Positions 38,722 to 47,449 are shown, counted from the first letter of the stretch. The stretch is DNA of 64,000 bases from Ancylobacter vacuolatus (GCF_030813595.1 NZ_JAUSUH010000003.1:310001-374000), one strand, 5' to 3'. Program-made: numbers and translations. Notes: generated by a model not told the origin, from the letters alone.

Positions 38722-39705
38722 ATGCGTAATGCCACGCTCAAGCAGTTGCGCGCCGTCGCCGCCATCGTCGAAACCGGCAGCGTCACCGGCGCGGCCAGAA
38801 AGCTGAACGTCACTCCGCCGGCGGTGACGATGCAGGTGCAGTTGCTCGAACAGCATCTCGGCCTGCCGCTGCTCGACCGCGCCGGCGACCGTTTCCACCC
38901 CAGCGCGGCCGGCCGCGAGATTCTCGCCGCCACCGCCCTCATCGAGCAGGCACTGGCCGATTGCGGCGCGGCGCTTGATTCGATGAAGGGTCTGCGCTCG
39001 GGGCGGGTGTCGGTGGCGCTGGTGTCGACGGCGAAATATTTCGTGCCGGCGGCGCTAGGCGCCTTCACCCGCGCCCATCCTGGCATCGACGTGGTGATCT
39101 CGGTCGGAAATCGCGAAGCGATCATCGCCGGCCTGCGCTCGGACGCCATCGATGTCGCCGTCATGGGCCGGCCACCGCTCGACATCGAGGTCGACAAGAC
39201 GCTGATCGGCGACCATCCGCATGTGCTGATCGCCCCGGCCGATCATCCCCTGCTCGGCCGGCGCATTGCCCCGGCGGTGCTGGCCAGTTCGACCTTCATG
39301 TCGCGCGAGCCCGGCTCGGGCACGCGCGGGCTGATGGAGCGGTTCTTCCAGCAATCCGGCATCGAGCCGCGCATCGGCATGGAGATCGATTCCAACGAGA
39401 CGATCAAGCAGGCGGTCATGGCGGGGCTGGGCCTCGCCTTCATCTCCGCCCACACCATCGCGGCTGAGGTGGCCGATGGGCGCCTTGCGGTCCTCGATGT
39501 CGAGGGATTGCCGGAGGTCCGGCAATGGTTCGTGGTGAAGCGCTCGGCCAAGCGCCTCACCCCCCCGGCGGCGGCGCTGACGGAATTTCTGGCCCGGCGC
39601 GGGCCGGAATTCCTGCCCGACACGCTGCATTTGCCCGGCGTGGCCGAGGCGCGGGCCGCGCGCGAGGCGCAGAGGCGGGAAGCGCAAGCGCGCGAGGGCG
39701 CCTAG
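38722..39705 (+). CDS. cbbR: Calvin-cycle LysR regulator CbbR
   Basis: 327 residues. The N-terminal helix-turn-helix is TLKQLRAVAAIVETGSVTGA and LNVTPPAVTMQVQLLE, typical of CbbR. The effector domain has DVAVMGRPP and SNETIKQAVMAGLGLAFIS, conserved in CbbR proteins that sense metabolites such as RuBP, PEP or NADPH. It activates the divergent operon beginning with cbbF. The C-terminal tail is Ala/Arg/Glu-rich. Confidence 0.95.
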   Translation: MRNATLKQLRAVAAIVETGSVTGAARKLNVTPPAVTMQVQLLEQHLGLPLLDRAGDRFHPSAAGREILAATALIEQALADCGAALDSMKGLRSGRVSVALVSTAKYFVPAALGAFTRAHPGIDVVISVGNREAIIAGLRSDAIDVAVMGRPPLDIEVDKTLIGDHPHVLIAPADHPLLGRRIAPAVLASSTFMSREPGSGTRGLMERFFQQSGIEPRIGMEIDSNETIKQAVMAGLGLAFISAHTIAAEVADGRLAVLDVEGLPEVRQWFVVKRSAKRLTPPAAALTEFLARRGPEFLPDTLHLPGVAEARAAREAQRREAQAREGA

Positions 39706-39854
39706 CCCGCCCGCGCTTGCGCCATCCGCAACCGCCGGGCACGGCCGGCGCGGCGGCGCCGGGCCGGGGCAAAGAGGTCAGCCTCGGGAACGGGTTAACC
39801 GGCACGCGCGCCGCGCGTCCCTGCGCCCGGGCGGTGCTTGTTGCCCCCGAGGAT

Positions 39855-39974
39855 ATGGTGCATGAAGCCGCCTCCGCTGACGGGGCACTGTCACCGGCGG
39901 CGTCCTTTCCGCCCGATGCGCTGCGCCGCCGGCACATGCCGGCGGATCAACCTTCCCGACGGGAGCGACCGTGA
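39855..39974 (+). CDS. Possible 39-residue peptide coupled to the kinase gene
   Basis: An ATG at 39855 preceded by CGAGG opens a 39-codon frame (MVHEAASADGALSPAASF and so on) whose TGA overlaps the GTG start of the kinase gene as GTGA. That arrangement is typical of translational coupling. The peptide has no recognised motif and does not show the lasso leader pattern, so it may only be a leader frame. Confidence 0.3.
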   Translation: MVHEAASADGALSPAASFPPDALRRRHMPADQPSRRERP

Positions 39975-40861
39975 ATTTCGTCTACCGCGTGAGCGGCCTT
40001 CTGGTGGCGTCAGACCAGCCCTTGCCTCTCCTCGCCCGCACGCGGGATGAGGGCGTCGCGCCGGATGTGACGATCCACTTTGCCCCCGTCCCGGACGAGG
40101 AGGGGCGCGCCTGCGGCGCCTTCATTGTGTTCGGGCCGGAGCGGCTGGACCTCCTCGTGCCGCAGGTCCTGCGCGTGCGGATCGCCGCCGGCCGCTCGCT
40201 CACCGTCGATGTGGCAGCCGGCGTGCCGACCGGTGCGGTGCAGACCTATCTGCTGGGGCCTGCCTTCGCTGCGCTTCTCTACCAGCGCGGGCTGGTTCCC
40301 CTGCATGCCGGAGCGGTACGTACCGAAGCGGGCGGCGCCGTGGCGGTGGCGGGTCACAGCCGGGCAGGAAAATCGACCACCACCCGCGCCCTGATGCGCG
40401 CCGGGCACGCGCTTCTGTGCGACGACCAGCTGGTGGTCGACGCAGCGTCCGGCCTTGCCCAGGCAGGCTATCCCGCGCTCAAGCTCTGGGGCGGGGCGCT
40501 GGCGCATTTCGGCGAGGCCGCCGGCGAGGCGGTGGCCGCCGGTCTCGACAAATATCATGTCGCCTGCGCGGACGGGTTCGACACCTCGCCGGCCCGGCTG
40601 CAGGCGGTGTGCGTGCTGGTGGCCGATGCCGAGCTGCACGCGCCGGTGCTGGAACGCCTTCCCTTCCCCGAGGCGGTGGCGGCCTTGGGAACGCTGGCGC
40701 ACCATGCCTATGTCGCGCATGCCCTCGGCTGTCGCCCCGGCCTCTTCCGCTTTTCCGCCGAACTGGCGCGGCGGGTGCCGGTGTTCCTGCTGCGGCGACC
40801 CGACAACCTCGACGGGCTTGATGCGGTGGTCGACCGGGTGAGGGAAGCCGCGCTGGGGTGA
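39971..40861 (+). CDS. HprK-like P-loop kinase, candidate lasso-peptide Ser kinase
   Basis: 296 residues from a GTG start. It resembles the C-terminal domain of HPr kinase: LVPLHAGAV (108-116), Walker A G128-H-S-R-A-G-K-S135, and HALLCDDQLVV with Asp151-Asp152, where HprK has its catalytic loop. Such kinases occur in lasso clusters (paeninodin, syanodin types), where they phosphorylate the side chain of the C-terminal Ser. The three precursors at 164-1183 all end in Ser. No ptsH (HPr) or other PTS gene is seen in the window. Other HprK-like proteins of unknown role exist in alphaproteobacteria, so the substrate link is inference. Confidence 0.7.
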   Translation: MNFVYRVSGLLVASDQPLPLLARTRDEGVAPDVTIHFAPVPDEEGRACGAFIVFGPERLDLLVPQVLRVRIAAGRSLTVDVAAGVPTGAVQTYLLGPAFAALLYQRGLVPLHAGAVRTEAGGAVAVAGHSRAGKSTTTRALMRAGHALLCDDQLVVDAASGLAQAGYPALKLWGGALAHFGEAAGEAVAAGLDKYHVACADGFDTSPARLQAVCVLVADAELHAPVLERLPFPEAVAALGTLAHHAYVAHALGCRPGLFRFSAELARRVPVFLLRRPDNLDGLDAVVDRVREAALG

Positions 40862-40943
40862 AGCTATTGGGGGGCGCCCCTGTCCCGGGCCAGGCCTCCG
40901 GCCGTGCACCGGGCCCCGGGCCTTCGCCTTAGGGCCCGGTGGC

Positions 40944-41008
40944 GCGTCACGGGGGTCTTGGCGTCACGAGGTCTTGGCGTCACGGGGTCTTGGCGTCACG
41001 GGGTCTTG
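40944..41008. repeat. Four tandem 16-bp repeats at a gene end
   Basis: GCGTCACGGGGTCTTG is repeated four times (the first copy is 17 bases, the second has one change). The fourth copy contains the stop codon of the minus-strand hydrolase gene. As 16 is not a multiple of 3, copy-number change would leave the reading frame intact only because each unit carries the same TGA-containing end. Confidence 0.8.
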
Positions 41009-42081
41009 GCGGCGCGGGGCGCCGTGGCGAGGAGTTCGCCGATCTCCTTGGCGTAGAACTTGGCCATGCCCAGCGTCGCGTGGCCGCGCGTGTCGGCGCT
41101 GGCGGGGATGAGCAGCACCCGGCCGTTCTTCACCCGCTTGACCTCGCGGTCCATGATGCCGGTCTCGGGCGGGTTGCGCTCGTCATCGGCGGAGTTGATG
41201 GCGAGCAGCGTGGCGGTGACCGCTTCGAGGCCGGGCGCGGCGTTGTAGTCGCGCGAGGCGTCCCACTGGTACATGAAGTCGTTGGCGTCCACGGTGAGCG
41301 GTGCCTTCAGGCGGCTGTCGAGCAGCGCATCCGCCTTCTCCCGTGTCGGCGCCATGTTCTGCAGGGCGATGTTGCCGCCATTGGTGGCGATGCCGAAATA
41401 CACATTGGCGACCTGCACCGCCTTGGGCTGCTCGGTGTAGTCACCACCCTTCCAGTCGGGATCGTTGCGCACCGCGTCGATGATCATGCGGCGCATCATC
41501 CAGTTGCGGCTCGACATTTCCGTCGGCTGCGAGGCCATTGGGACCACGATGTCCATCATGTCGGGATATTTGGAACTCCACAGCCAGGCATGCATGCCGC
41601 CCATGGAATAGCCGATGATCATCCGCAGGTGCTTGACGCCGAGGCCCTGGGTGACGAGGTCGTACTGGGCGCGGACCATGTCGTCGTAATTATAGCGGGG
41701 GAACTTGGCGCGCAGGCCATCGGAGGGCTTGGCGGAGGTGCCCGCACCGATGGAATCAGTGAGGATGACGTAGTAGCGGCTCGCATCCAGCGGCTGGCCG
41801 GGACCGAACAACTCGCCGGCAAAGGCCGGGTTGAGCATCGAGGCGGCCGAGCCTGTCGTGCCGTGCAGGATAAGCACCGGCTCGCCGGTGGGGGCGCCGA
41901 CCGTGGTGTAGCCGAGCTTGAGCTCGGGCAGGACCTCGCCGGTGTGGAACTTGAAATCCTTGGCGATCCAGACGCCCTGCTTGGGGGCGGGGTAGTCGGC
42001 GGCAAAGGCGGTGGCCAGTGAAGTGATCGCGACCGTGGCGGCAATCGCCACCCCGCGCAATCCGCGCATCATCATCGACAT
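40996..42081 (-). CDS. Secreted alpha/beta-hydrolase, MetX-like fold
   Basis: 361 residues. A signal peptide covers about 1-27 (VAIAATVAITSLATAFAADY). The fold resembles homoserine O-acetyltransferase-type hydrolases: LILHGTTGSAASM, then ILTDSIGAGTSAKPSDGLRA and the nucleophile elbow GYSMGGMHAW. The C-terminal His is likely in RGHATLG. Export to the periplasm argues against methionine biosynthesis and for an esterase or hydrolase role. The tandem 16-bp repeat reaches into its last codons. It is not clearly in an operon. Confidence 0.82.
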   Translation of the reverse strand: MSMMMRGLRGVAIAATVAITSLATAFAADYPAPKQGVWIAKDFKFHTGEVLPELKLGYTTVGAPTGEPVLILHGTTGSAASMLNPAFAGELFGPGQPLDASRYYVILTDSIGAGTSAKPSDGLRAKFPRYNYDDMVRAQYDLVTQGLGVKHLRMIIGYSMGGMHAWLWSSKYPDMMDIVVPMASQPTEMSSRNWMMRRMIIDAVRNDPDWKGGDYTEQPKAVQVANVYFGIATNGGNIALQNMAPTREKADALLDSRLKAPLTVDANDFMYQWDASRDYNAAPGLEAVTATLLAINSADDERNPPETGIMDREVKRVKNGRVLLIPASADTRGHATLGMAKFYAKEIGELLATAPRAAKTP

Positions 42082-42319
42082 GGTAGCTCCGTTTCTTCCC
42101 TGAGACGTCGGGCTTGCTGCCCGGTTCTGATTGGCGGTCCCGACCTAATCGAAGACTGCGACCCCAGCCGTTGGCGCGGCGTCGGGTCCCTCCGGCAGGA
42201 CAGCCAGGATCATCTTTGGTGTTTTCACGCCCATTCGCAAGCATTTGAAAGCGCGAAAGACCGAGAACGAAACGAAGCGAAACAGAAAGCGAGCCGGGAG
42301 GAGCGCAGCCGCCGGAGGC

Positions 42320-43135
42320 CTATGCGGCCTCTGACGCCTGGGCGAGCCGGTTCTGGCGCCAGCGCAGCAGCCCGGCGAGGCCGGCGAGGCACAGCGTGCC
42401 GATGATGAGCAGGAAGGCGGCGGCCGCCACCGTCGGGCTCACATTCTCGCGGATGCTGGAGAACATCTGCCGTGCCAGCGTGCGCTGGTTGGGGCCGGCG
42501 ACGAACAGGGTGATGACCACCTCGTCCAGCGAGGTGGCAAAGGCGAATACTGCGCCCGAAATCACCCCCGGCAAGGCGAGCGGCAGCGTGATGCGCCGGA
42601 ACACCGTGGCCGGATTGGCGCCCAGGCTGCTCGCCGCCCGCTCGATCGACCCGTCAATGCCGCCGAGCGAGGCCGAGACGCTGACGATGACGAAGGGCAC
42701 GCATAGCACCGCATGGGCGACGACGACGCCGAGATAGGTGCTGGCAAGGCCCAGCCGCGTATAGAGAATCTGCATGCCGACGCCCAGCACCACCGCCGGC
42801 ACCACCATGGGTAGCAGGAACATCACCCGCAGCAGGCTGGCAAAGGGCAGCCGCGTATTGCGCAGGCCGAGCGCGGCCAGCGTGCCGATGACGGTGGACA
42901 GCACGGTGGCGCCGCAGCCGATGATCAGGCTGTTGATGATGGAGCGCCGCCAAGTCTCGCTGGTCTGCAATTCGACGAACCAGCGCGAGGAGAAGCTCTC
43001 GATCGGGTAGTTCAGGAACACGCTGGAATTGAACGCCAGCGGCAGGATGGCGATCACAGGCGCGACCAGAAAGAACACCACGGCCGCGCCGAAGACGATC
43101 TGGCCGGTGCGGAAGGCGGGGGAGTTCGCCGCCAT
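42320..43135 (-). CDS. Polyamine-type ABC transporter permease (PotC-like)
   Basis: 271 residues with about six membrane helices. The EAA loop is IERAASSLGANPATVFRRIT and FATSLDEVVITLFVAGPNQR is typical of PotC. The start MAANSPAFRTG lies one base after the stop of the other permease gene. It forms the membrane channel with that partner. It is the last gene of the transporter operon 46765 to 42320. Confidence 0.9.
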   Translation of the reverse strand: MAANSPAFRTGQIVFGAAVVFFLVAPVIAILPLAFNSSVFLNYPIESFSSRWFVELQTSETWRRSIINSLIIGCGATVLSTVIGTLAALGLRNTRLPFASLLRVMFLLPMVVPAVVLGVGMQILYTRLGLASTYLGVVVAHAVLCVPFVIVSVSASLGGIDGSIERAASSLGANPATVFRRITLPLALPGVISGAVFAFATSLDEVVITLFVAGPNQRTLARQMFSSIRENVSPTVAAAAFLLIIGTLCLAGLAGLLRWRQNRLAQASEAA

Positions 43136-43136
43136 C

Positions 43137-44315
43137 TCAGGCCCCCACCATGTTGGGCGAGCGCGACAGGCGGCCATAGACCAGATAGAGCGCCGTGGTC
43201 GTCACCAGCAGGATCAGGCCGAGCGCGCCGGCCATGCCCCAGTTCGCAGTGCCGGTGGCGAAGAAGGCGATGACGGAAGAAATCATCTGGTCCTCCGCCC
43301 CGCCGACCAGCGCCGGCGTGATGTAGTAGCCCAGCGCCACCATGAAGACGAGCAGCGAGCCGGAGGCGACGCCGGGCAGCGCCATCGGCAGCAGCACGTG
43401 CCAGAAGGCCCGCAGCCGGCTCGCCCCGAGCGAGGAGGCCGCCGGCATCAGGTTGCGCGGTATGCCCAGCAGCACGGAGTAGATCGGCAGCACCATGAAG
43501 GGCAGCAGCACATGGGTCATCGCGATGACGACGCCGGTGCGGTTGAAAATCAGCTGCAGCGGCTGGTCGACGATGCCCACCGCGATGAGCGCCTTGTTTA
43601 TCAGCCCCTCATTCTGCAGCAGGATCACCCAGGAGGCGGTGCGCACCAGCAGCGAGGTCCAGAGCGGCAGCAGCACGGCGAGCAGCAGCACATTGCGCAC
43701 CCAGCCGGTGCTGGCGGCGGCGATCATCGCATAGGGCAGGCCGATCAGCGCACACAGCGCCGTCACCAGCGCGGCGATGGTGAAGGTGCGCACCATGATG
43801 ACGCGATTGGCCGAGACGTCGGCGGTGATGCTGCCCTCGGTGTCGCGCTTGAGATCGACGGCGGCGAGCAGGTTGCGGTCGGTGTAGTTCGGCATGGCCC
43901 GCTGCAGCGCCTGCCAGTAACGGCCCTCGCCCCAGCGCGGGTCGATGCCGGCGAGGTCGACGGTCTGATCGGGGGGCAGGTCGCGCACCGCGCTTGTGGT
44001 GCGACTGAGCAGGGTGCGGAAGCCCGACACCTCGCTGTTGAGCCGGCGCACGGCATCGCCGAACGCCATCTGCTCGCTCGGCGCGCGCAGATCCGCAATG
44101 AGCGCGTCCTGCACCTCCTTGGGCGGCAGGCCGGAACCGTCCCAGGCGCCGATGGCGCTCGCGGTTTCCGGCATCACCTGCCGCACCGTGCCGTCGGTGA
44201 CGGAGACGGTGATCATCATAACCAGCGGCCAGACGAAGAACGCCGCCAGGAACAGGAACAGCGGCGCCACCAGAAGGAGCGCCGAGACGCGGGCGCGTGC
44301 CGGGGACCCGCTCAT
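43137..44315 (-). CDS. Polyamine-type ABC transporter permease (PotB-like) with large periplasmic insert
   Basis: 392 residues, about 110 more than PotB. After the first helix (ALLLVAPLFLFLAAFFVWPL) there is an insert of roughly 120 residues (about 50-170, polar, containing RRLNSEVSGFRTLLSRTT) before the next helix. The rest has the normal permease layout with the EAA loop LMPAASSLGASRLRAFWHVL. The ATG overlaps the stop of the ATPase gene (ATGA), which fixes the start. The insert probably faces the periplasm and may touch the binding protein. Confidence 0.9.
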   Translation of the reverse strand: MSGSPARARVSALLLVAPLFLFLAAFFVWPLVMMITVSVTDGTVRQVMPETASAIGAWDGSGLPPKEVQDALIADLRAPSEQMAFGDAVRRLNSEVSGFRTLLSRTTSAVRDLPPDQTVDLAGIDPRWGEGRYWQALQRAMPNYTDRNLLAAVDLKRDTEGSITADVSANRVIMVRTFTIAALVTALCALIGLPYAMIAAASTGWVRNVLLLAVLLPLWTSLLVRTASWVILLQNEGLINKALIAVGIVDQPLQLIFNRTGVVIAMTHVLLPFMVLPIYSVLLGIPRNLMPAASSLGASRLRAFWHVLLPMALPGVASGSLLVFMVALGYYITPALVGGAEDQMISSVIAFFATGTANWGMAGALGLILLVTTTALYLVYGRLSRSPNMVGA

Positions 44316-45400
44316 GAAGCGCTTCCCGGTGCCTTGTCCGGCGCGATCAACGTGCATTCGGACGGCTCGAAGCAGGCGAAGGCCGTGCTGCCGACCGGCC
44401 CCACCGGCACGCGCCGCTGCACCTTGGCGACGAGGTCCAGCCCCGGCCCCGCCAGATGCGTGCGCAGATGGTCGCCCTGATAGACATTGTCGGTGACGGT
44501 GACGGGAATGACATTGCCCGCGCCCGCCTCGCCCTGAAGGTGCAGCCGCTCGGGCCGCACCGAGGCGAGGATCGGCGCGCCGACCTCTACCGGAGCGAGC
44601 AGCGCGGCGCGCACGCCCACGCCGCTGGTGAGCGCGACCTCGGCGATGCCGTCTTCCACCCGCTGCACCACCCCTTCAAACAGGTTGGTCTCGCCGATGA
44701 ACTCGGCGACGAAACGGGTACGGGGGCGGTCATAAATGCCCTCCGGCGTGTCGAGCTGCTCGATGCGGCCGCGATTGAACACGGCGATGCGGTCCGACAT
44801 GGTCAGCGCTTCGGACTGGTCGTGGGTGACGAAGATCACCGTGAGGCCGAGCGTGCGGTGCAGGTCGCGCAGTTCGAGCTGCATGTGCTCGCGCAGCTGC
44901 TTGTCGAGCGCGCCGAGCGGCTCGTCCATCAGCACCACGGTGGGCTCGAACACCAGCGCGCGGGTAAGCGCCACACGCTGCTGCTGGCCGCCGGAAAGCT
45001 GGGACGGGCGGCGATCCTTCAGATGGGCAAGGCGCACCATGTCGAGCGCCCGCGCCACGCGCTCGCCCGCTTCGCGCTTCCCGACGCCGCGCATGACGAG
45101 GGGGAAAGCGACATTCTCGGCCACCGTCATGTGCGGAAACAGCGCGTAGTTCTGGAACACCACGCCCATGTTGCGCTTGTGCGAGGGCAGGTTCTCGATG
45201 CGGGTGCCGTCGAGCCAGATGGCCCCGTGCGAGGGGTGCTCGAAACCCGCCAGCATCATCAGGATCGTGGTCTTGCCCGAGCCGGAGGGACCCAGCAGGC
45301 TGACGAACTCCCCCTTGGCGACCTGGAGATCGAGCTGGTCGACCACCCGCAGCGGGCCAAAGGACTTCGTGACTTGATCGAAATGGATGAAGGGCGCCAA
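44312..45400 (-). CDS. Polyamine-type ABC transporter ATPase (PotA-like)
   Basis: 362 residues. Walker A is GPSGSGKTTIL, the signature is [15 protein letters not shown], Walker B is VVLMDEPLGALD, and a TOBE domain follows (VASVRPERLHLQGE-like region). A TTG start at 45400 is proposed because CGGAG stands seven bases before it and homologues start at this point; the next upstream ATG (45472) would add 24 poorly conserved residues. It energises uptake through the two permeases. Confidence 0.88.
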   Translation of the reverse strand: MAPFIHFDQVTKSFGPLRVVDQLDLQVAKGEFVSLLGPSGSGKTTILMMLAGFEHPSHGAIWLDGTRIENLPSHKRNMGVVFQNYALFPHMTVAENVAFPLVMRGVGKREAGERVARALDMVRLAHLKDRRPSQLSGGQQQRVALTRALVFEPTVVLMDEPLGALDKQLREHMQLELRDLHRTLGLTVIFVTHDQSEALTMSDRIAVFNRGRIEQLDTPEGIYDRPRTRFVAEFIGETNLFEGVVQRVEDGIAEVALTSGVGVRAALLAPVEVGAPILASVRPERLHLQGEAGAGNVIPVTVTDNVYQGDHLRTHLAGPGLDLVAKVQRRVPVGPVGSTAFACFEPSECTLIAPDKAPGSAS

Positions 45401-45561
45401 CCGCAATCTCCGAGTGATGGCCTTGGCCCTGACGTTACCCGGCCGGGAAGCCCGCTCCAAGCGCTGGCCCATCCCGTCCCCGCCTTTCGGCAGTTGCGGG
45501 CGCCGGTCCCGCCTTCGCCCGCACCAAGGGGCCTATTAGAGGCCGGGCCGCGCCCTCGAAA

Positions 45562-45697
45562 GGCGCGGCCCGGAAATGGGGCGTCGTCGGCAGGCCTGCA
45601 CGCGGCGCGGCCCGGAAAGGTGGCGTCGTCGGCGGGCCGGCGCGTGGCGCGGCCCGGAAAGGTGGCGTCGTCGGCGGGCCGGCGCGTGGCGCGGCCC
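45562..45697. repeat. 3.3 copies of a 42-bp GC-rich tandem repeat
   Basis: A 42-base unit beginning GGCGCGGCCCGGAAAGGTGG is repeated at 45562, 45604 and 45646, the last two identical, with a partial fourth copy at 45688. It lies in the 309-base gap between the binding-protein gene (stop at 45710) and the ATPase gene. Its GC-rich inverted segments could form hairpins after the binding-protein message. Nothing else is seen in this gap. Confidence 0.8.
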
Positions 45698-45709
45698 GCC
45701 TGGCGCGCC

Positions 45710-46765
45710 TTACTTCGCCAGCCAGGCGTTGAAGCGCTTGGTCAGTTCCTCGACATTGTCGACCCAGAACGCGCCGTCCAGCGCGATGGCGCCGGTGAGG
45801 TTCGCCTGCGTGGTCGGCAGGTTCTTCTGCAGGGCGGCGGGGACCATCGCGGCGGCTTCCTTGTTGGGCAGGCCGTAGGCGATGTAGTCCGGCAGCTTCG
45901 ACTGGTTGACCGGCTCGCTGGCGAAGGCAATGAAGTTCATCGCTTCCTTGGCGTTCGGGCTGTCCTTGAGGATCACCCAGCTGTCGATGGCATAGATGCT
46001 GCCCGGCCAGACACCCTGGAAGTTCTTGCCTTCGGTCTTGTTGATGCCGGCGAGGCGCCCATTATAGGCGGTCGACATCACCACTTCGCCTGACGCCAGC
46101 AGCGAGAGCGGCTGCGCGCCGGCTTCCCACCACACGATGTTCGGCTTCAGTTCGTCCAGCTTCTTGAACGCGCGGTCGACGCCTTCCGGCGTGCCGAGCA
46201 CCTTGTAGACCTCCTCCGGCTTCACGCCGTCGGCCATCAGGGCGAATTCGAGCGAATATTTCGGGCCACGGCGGAAGCCGCGCTTGCCGGGGAACTTGGT
46301 GGTGTCCCAGAAATCCGCCCAGGAGGTGGGGGGCGTCTTGAGCCGGTCGGCGTCATAGCTAAGCATGGTCGACCAGACGATGGCGCCGACGCCGCAATCG
46401 CTCACCGCGGCGGGCAGGAACTTGTCCTTGCCGCCAAGCGCGGCCCAGTCGATCTTCTCATAGAAGCCGTCGGCGCAGCCGAGTTCCAGTTCCTCGGTCT
46501 CGACCTGCACAACGTCCCAGTTCGGCACGCCGGCCTTCACCTTGGCGGCGATCACGCCGATGCCGCCATCCCAGCTCTCGTCGAGCACCGGCTTGCCGAT
46601 CTTCTTCGAGAAGGGCTCGAAATAGATTTTCTTCTGGGCGTCCTGGTAGTTGCCGCCCCAGGACACGACGGTCAGGTCGCGGGCCGAGGCCGTGCCGCCG
46701 GCCACCATCAGGCCGAGAGCGAGGCCGGCACCGCCGATCCGCAGAAGAGTCGATGTCACCTTCAT
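45710..46765 (-). CDS. Polyamine-type ABC transporter, periplasmic binding protein
   Basis: 351 residues, PotD/SBP family 1 type. A signal peptide covers about 1-28 (LLRIGGAGLALGLMVAGGTA). The mature start DLTVVSWGGNYQDAQKK and the later ASGEVVMSTAYNGRLAG are typical of this class. A ligand-contact Trp/Glu region (VVWWEAGAQ-like) is present. Ligands of the class include polyamines, opines, sulfonates and others. The XRE-cupin regulator and HisD paralogue nearby suggest a specialised substrate. Confidence 0.9.
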   Translation of the reverse strand: MKVTSTLLRIGGAGLALGLMVAGGTASARDLTVVSWGGNYQDAQKKIYFEPFSKKIGKPVLDESWDGGIGVIAAKVKAGVPNWDVVQVETEELELGCADGFYEKIDWAALGGKDKFLPAAVSDCGVGAIVWSTMLSYDADRLKTPPTSWADFWDTTKFPGKRGFRRGPKYSLEFALMADGVKPEEVYKVLGTPEGVDRAFKKLDELKPNIVWWEAGAQPLSLLASGEVVMSTAYNGRLAGINKTEGKNFQGVWPGSIYAIDSWVILKDSPNAKEAMNFIAFASEPVNQSKLPDYIAYGLPNKEAAAMVPAALQKNLPTTQANLTGAIALDGAFWVDNVEELTKRFNAWLAK

Positions 46766-46856
46766 GGAATTTCCCCCTGTTGTCGCTTGTGTTGGCAGCA
46801 AAGCACGCCACCGGCATGGGTGACAGAACAGCAACGCCCCCTCTGGGGCGCATGGT

Positions 46857-46866
46857 GAATATAATA
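46857..46866. promoter_or_regulatory. GAATATAATA motif upstream of the transporter operon
   Basis: The 10-mer GAATATAATA, rare in this GC-rich DNA, lies 92 bases before the binding-protein start. The identical 10-mer, same orientation, stands at 47491-47500 between the XRE-cupin gene and the divergent hisD paralogue. A shared site for the XRE-cupin regulator is the simplest reading. Confidence 0.45.
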
Positions 46867-46900
46867 ACCGATTCTGCCCTGTTTTCAGGCGCGGAGCCGC

Positions 46901-47449
46901 CTAATAGGTGGGCGGGTTGATGGCACTGACAATCTCGCTCGGCTCCTCCGCCACATTGCGGAAGCGATGCGGCAGCTTGCTGTCGAAATAATAGGCGTCG
47001 CCAGCATGGAGTATCTTGGAATTGTTCTCCACCGTCACCTCCACCGCACCGCGGATCACCATGCCGGCCTCCTGCGCCGTATGCGAGAAGGCTTCCCCGG
47101 TATCAGCCCCGACGGCATAGGTTTCGTGCAGGACGAGAATCTGCCGGTTGGGGTGGTTGATGCCGATCACACGATACGAGATCGCCTCGCCACTCCCGAC
47201 TTCCGGCAGTTCCGAGGCCTCATAGAAGGGCGAATAGGACGACATCTGCTGAAGCTCGGAGAAAAAGCCTACCAGCGTCGTCCCCAAGGCCTCCAATATG
47301 GCGGCGAGCGTGTCGATGGACGGACTGATGCGGTCGCGCTCGATCAGCGAGATCGAGGAATGCGAGACGCCGGAGCGCAGCGCCAAGCGGCGGATGCCGA
47401 GATTGCGACGGCGGCGCAGCTCGCGAATTCCGGGTCCTATATGCGGCAT
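46901..47449 (-). CDS. XRE-cupin transcriptional regulator
   Basis: 182 residues. The XRE helix-turn-helix (about 5-60) is RRNLGIRRLALRSGVSHSSI followed by SLIERDRISPSIDTL. A cupin domain (about 100-180) has AFSHTAQEAGMVIRGAVEV and YFDSKLPHRFRN. The architecture is that of PuuR-like regulators of amine or amino-acid catabolism. It sits between the ABC transporter and hisD genes and probably controls both. The start MPHIGPGIRE was chosen from the family; an upstream Met adds unrelated residues. Confidence 0.88.
   Translation of the reverse strand: MPHIGPGIRELRRRRNLGIRRLALRSGVSHSSISLIERDRISPSIDTLAAILEALGTTLVGFFSELQQMSSYSPFYEASELPEVGSGEAISYRVIGINHPNRQILVLHETYAVGADTGEAFSHTAQEAGMVIRGAVEVTVENNSKILHAGDAYYFDSKLPHRFRNVAEEPSEIVSAINPPTY

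Noticed and set aside
39525..39854. Longer form of the peptide frame upstream of the kinase
   Set aside because: The part before 39855 overlaps cbbR out of frame and is Arg/Ala/Gly-rich shadow; only the last 39 codons have a ribosome-binding site.
45562..45697. CRISPR array
   Set aside because: The 42-bp units are directly adjacent with no spacers; it is a plain tandem repeat. The 16-bp array at 40944 is likewise spacerless.
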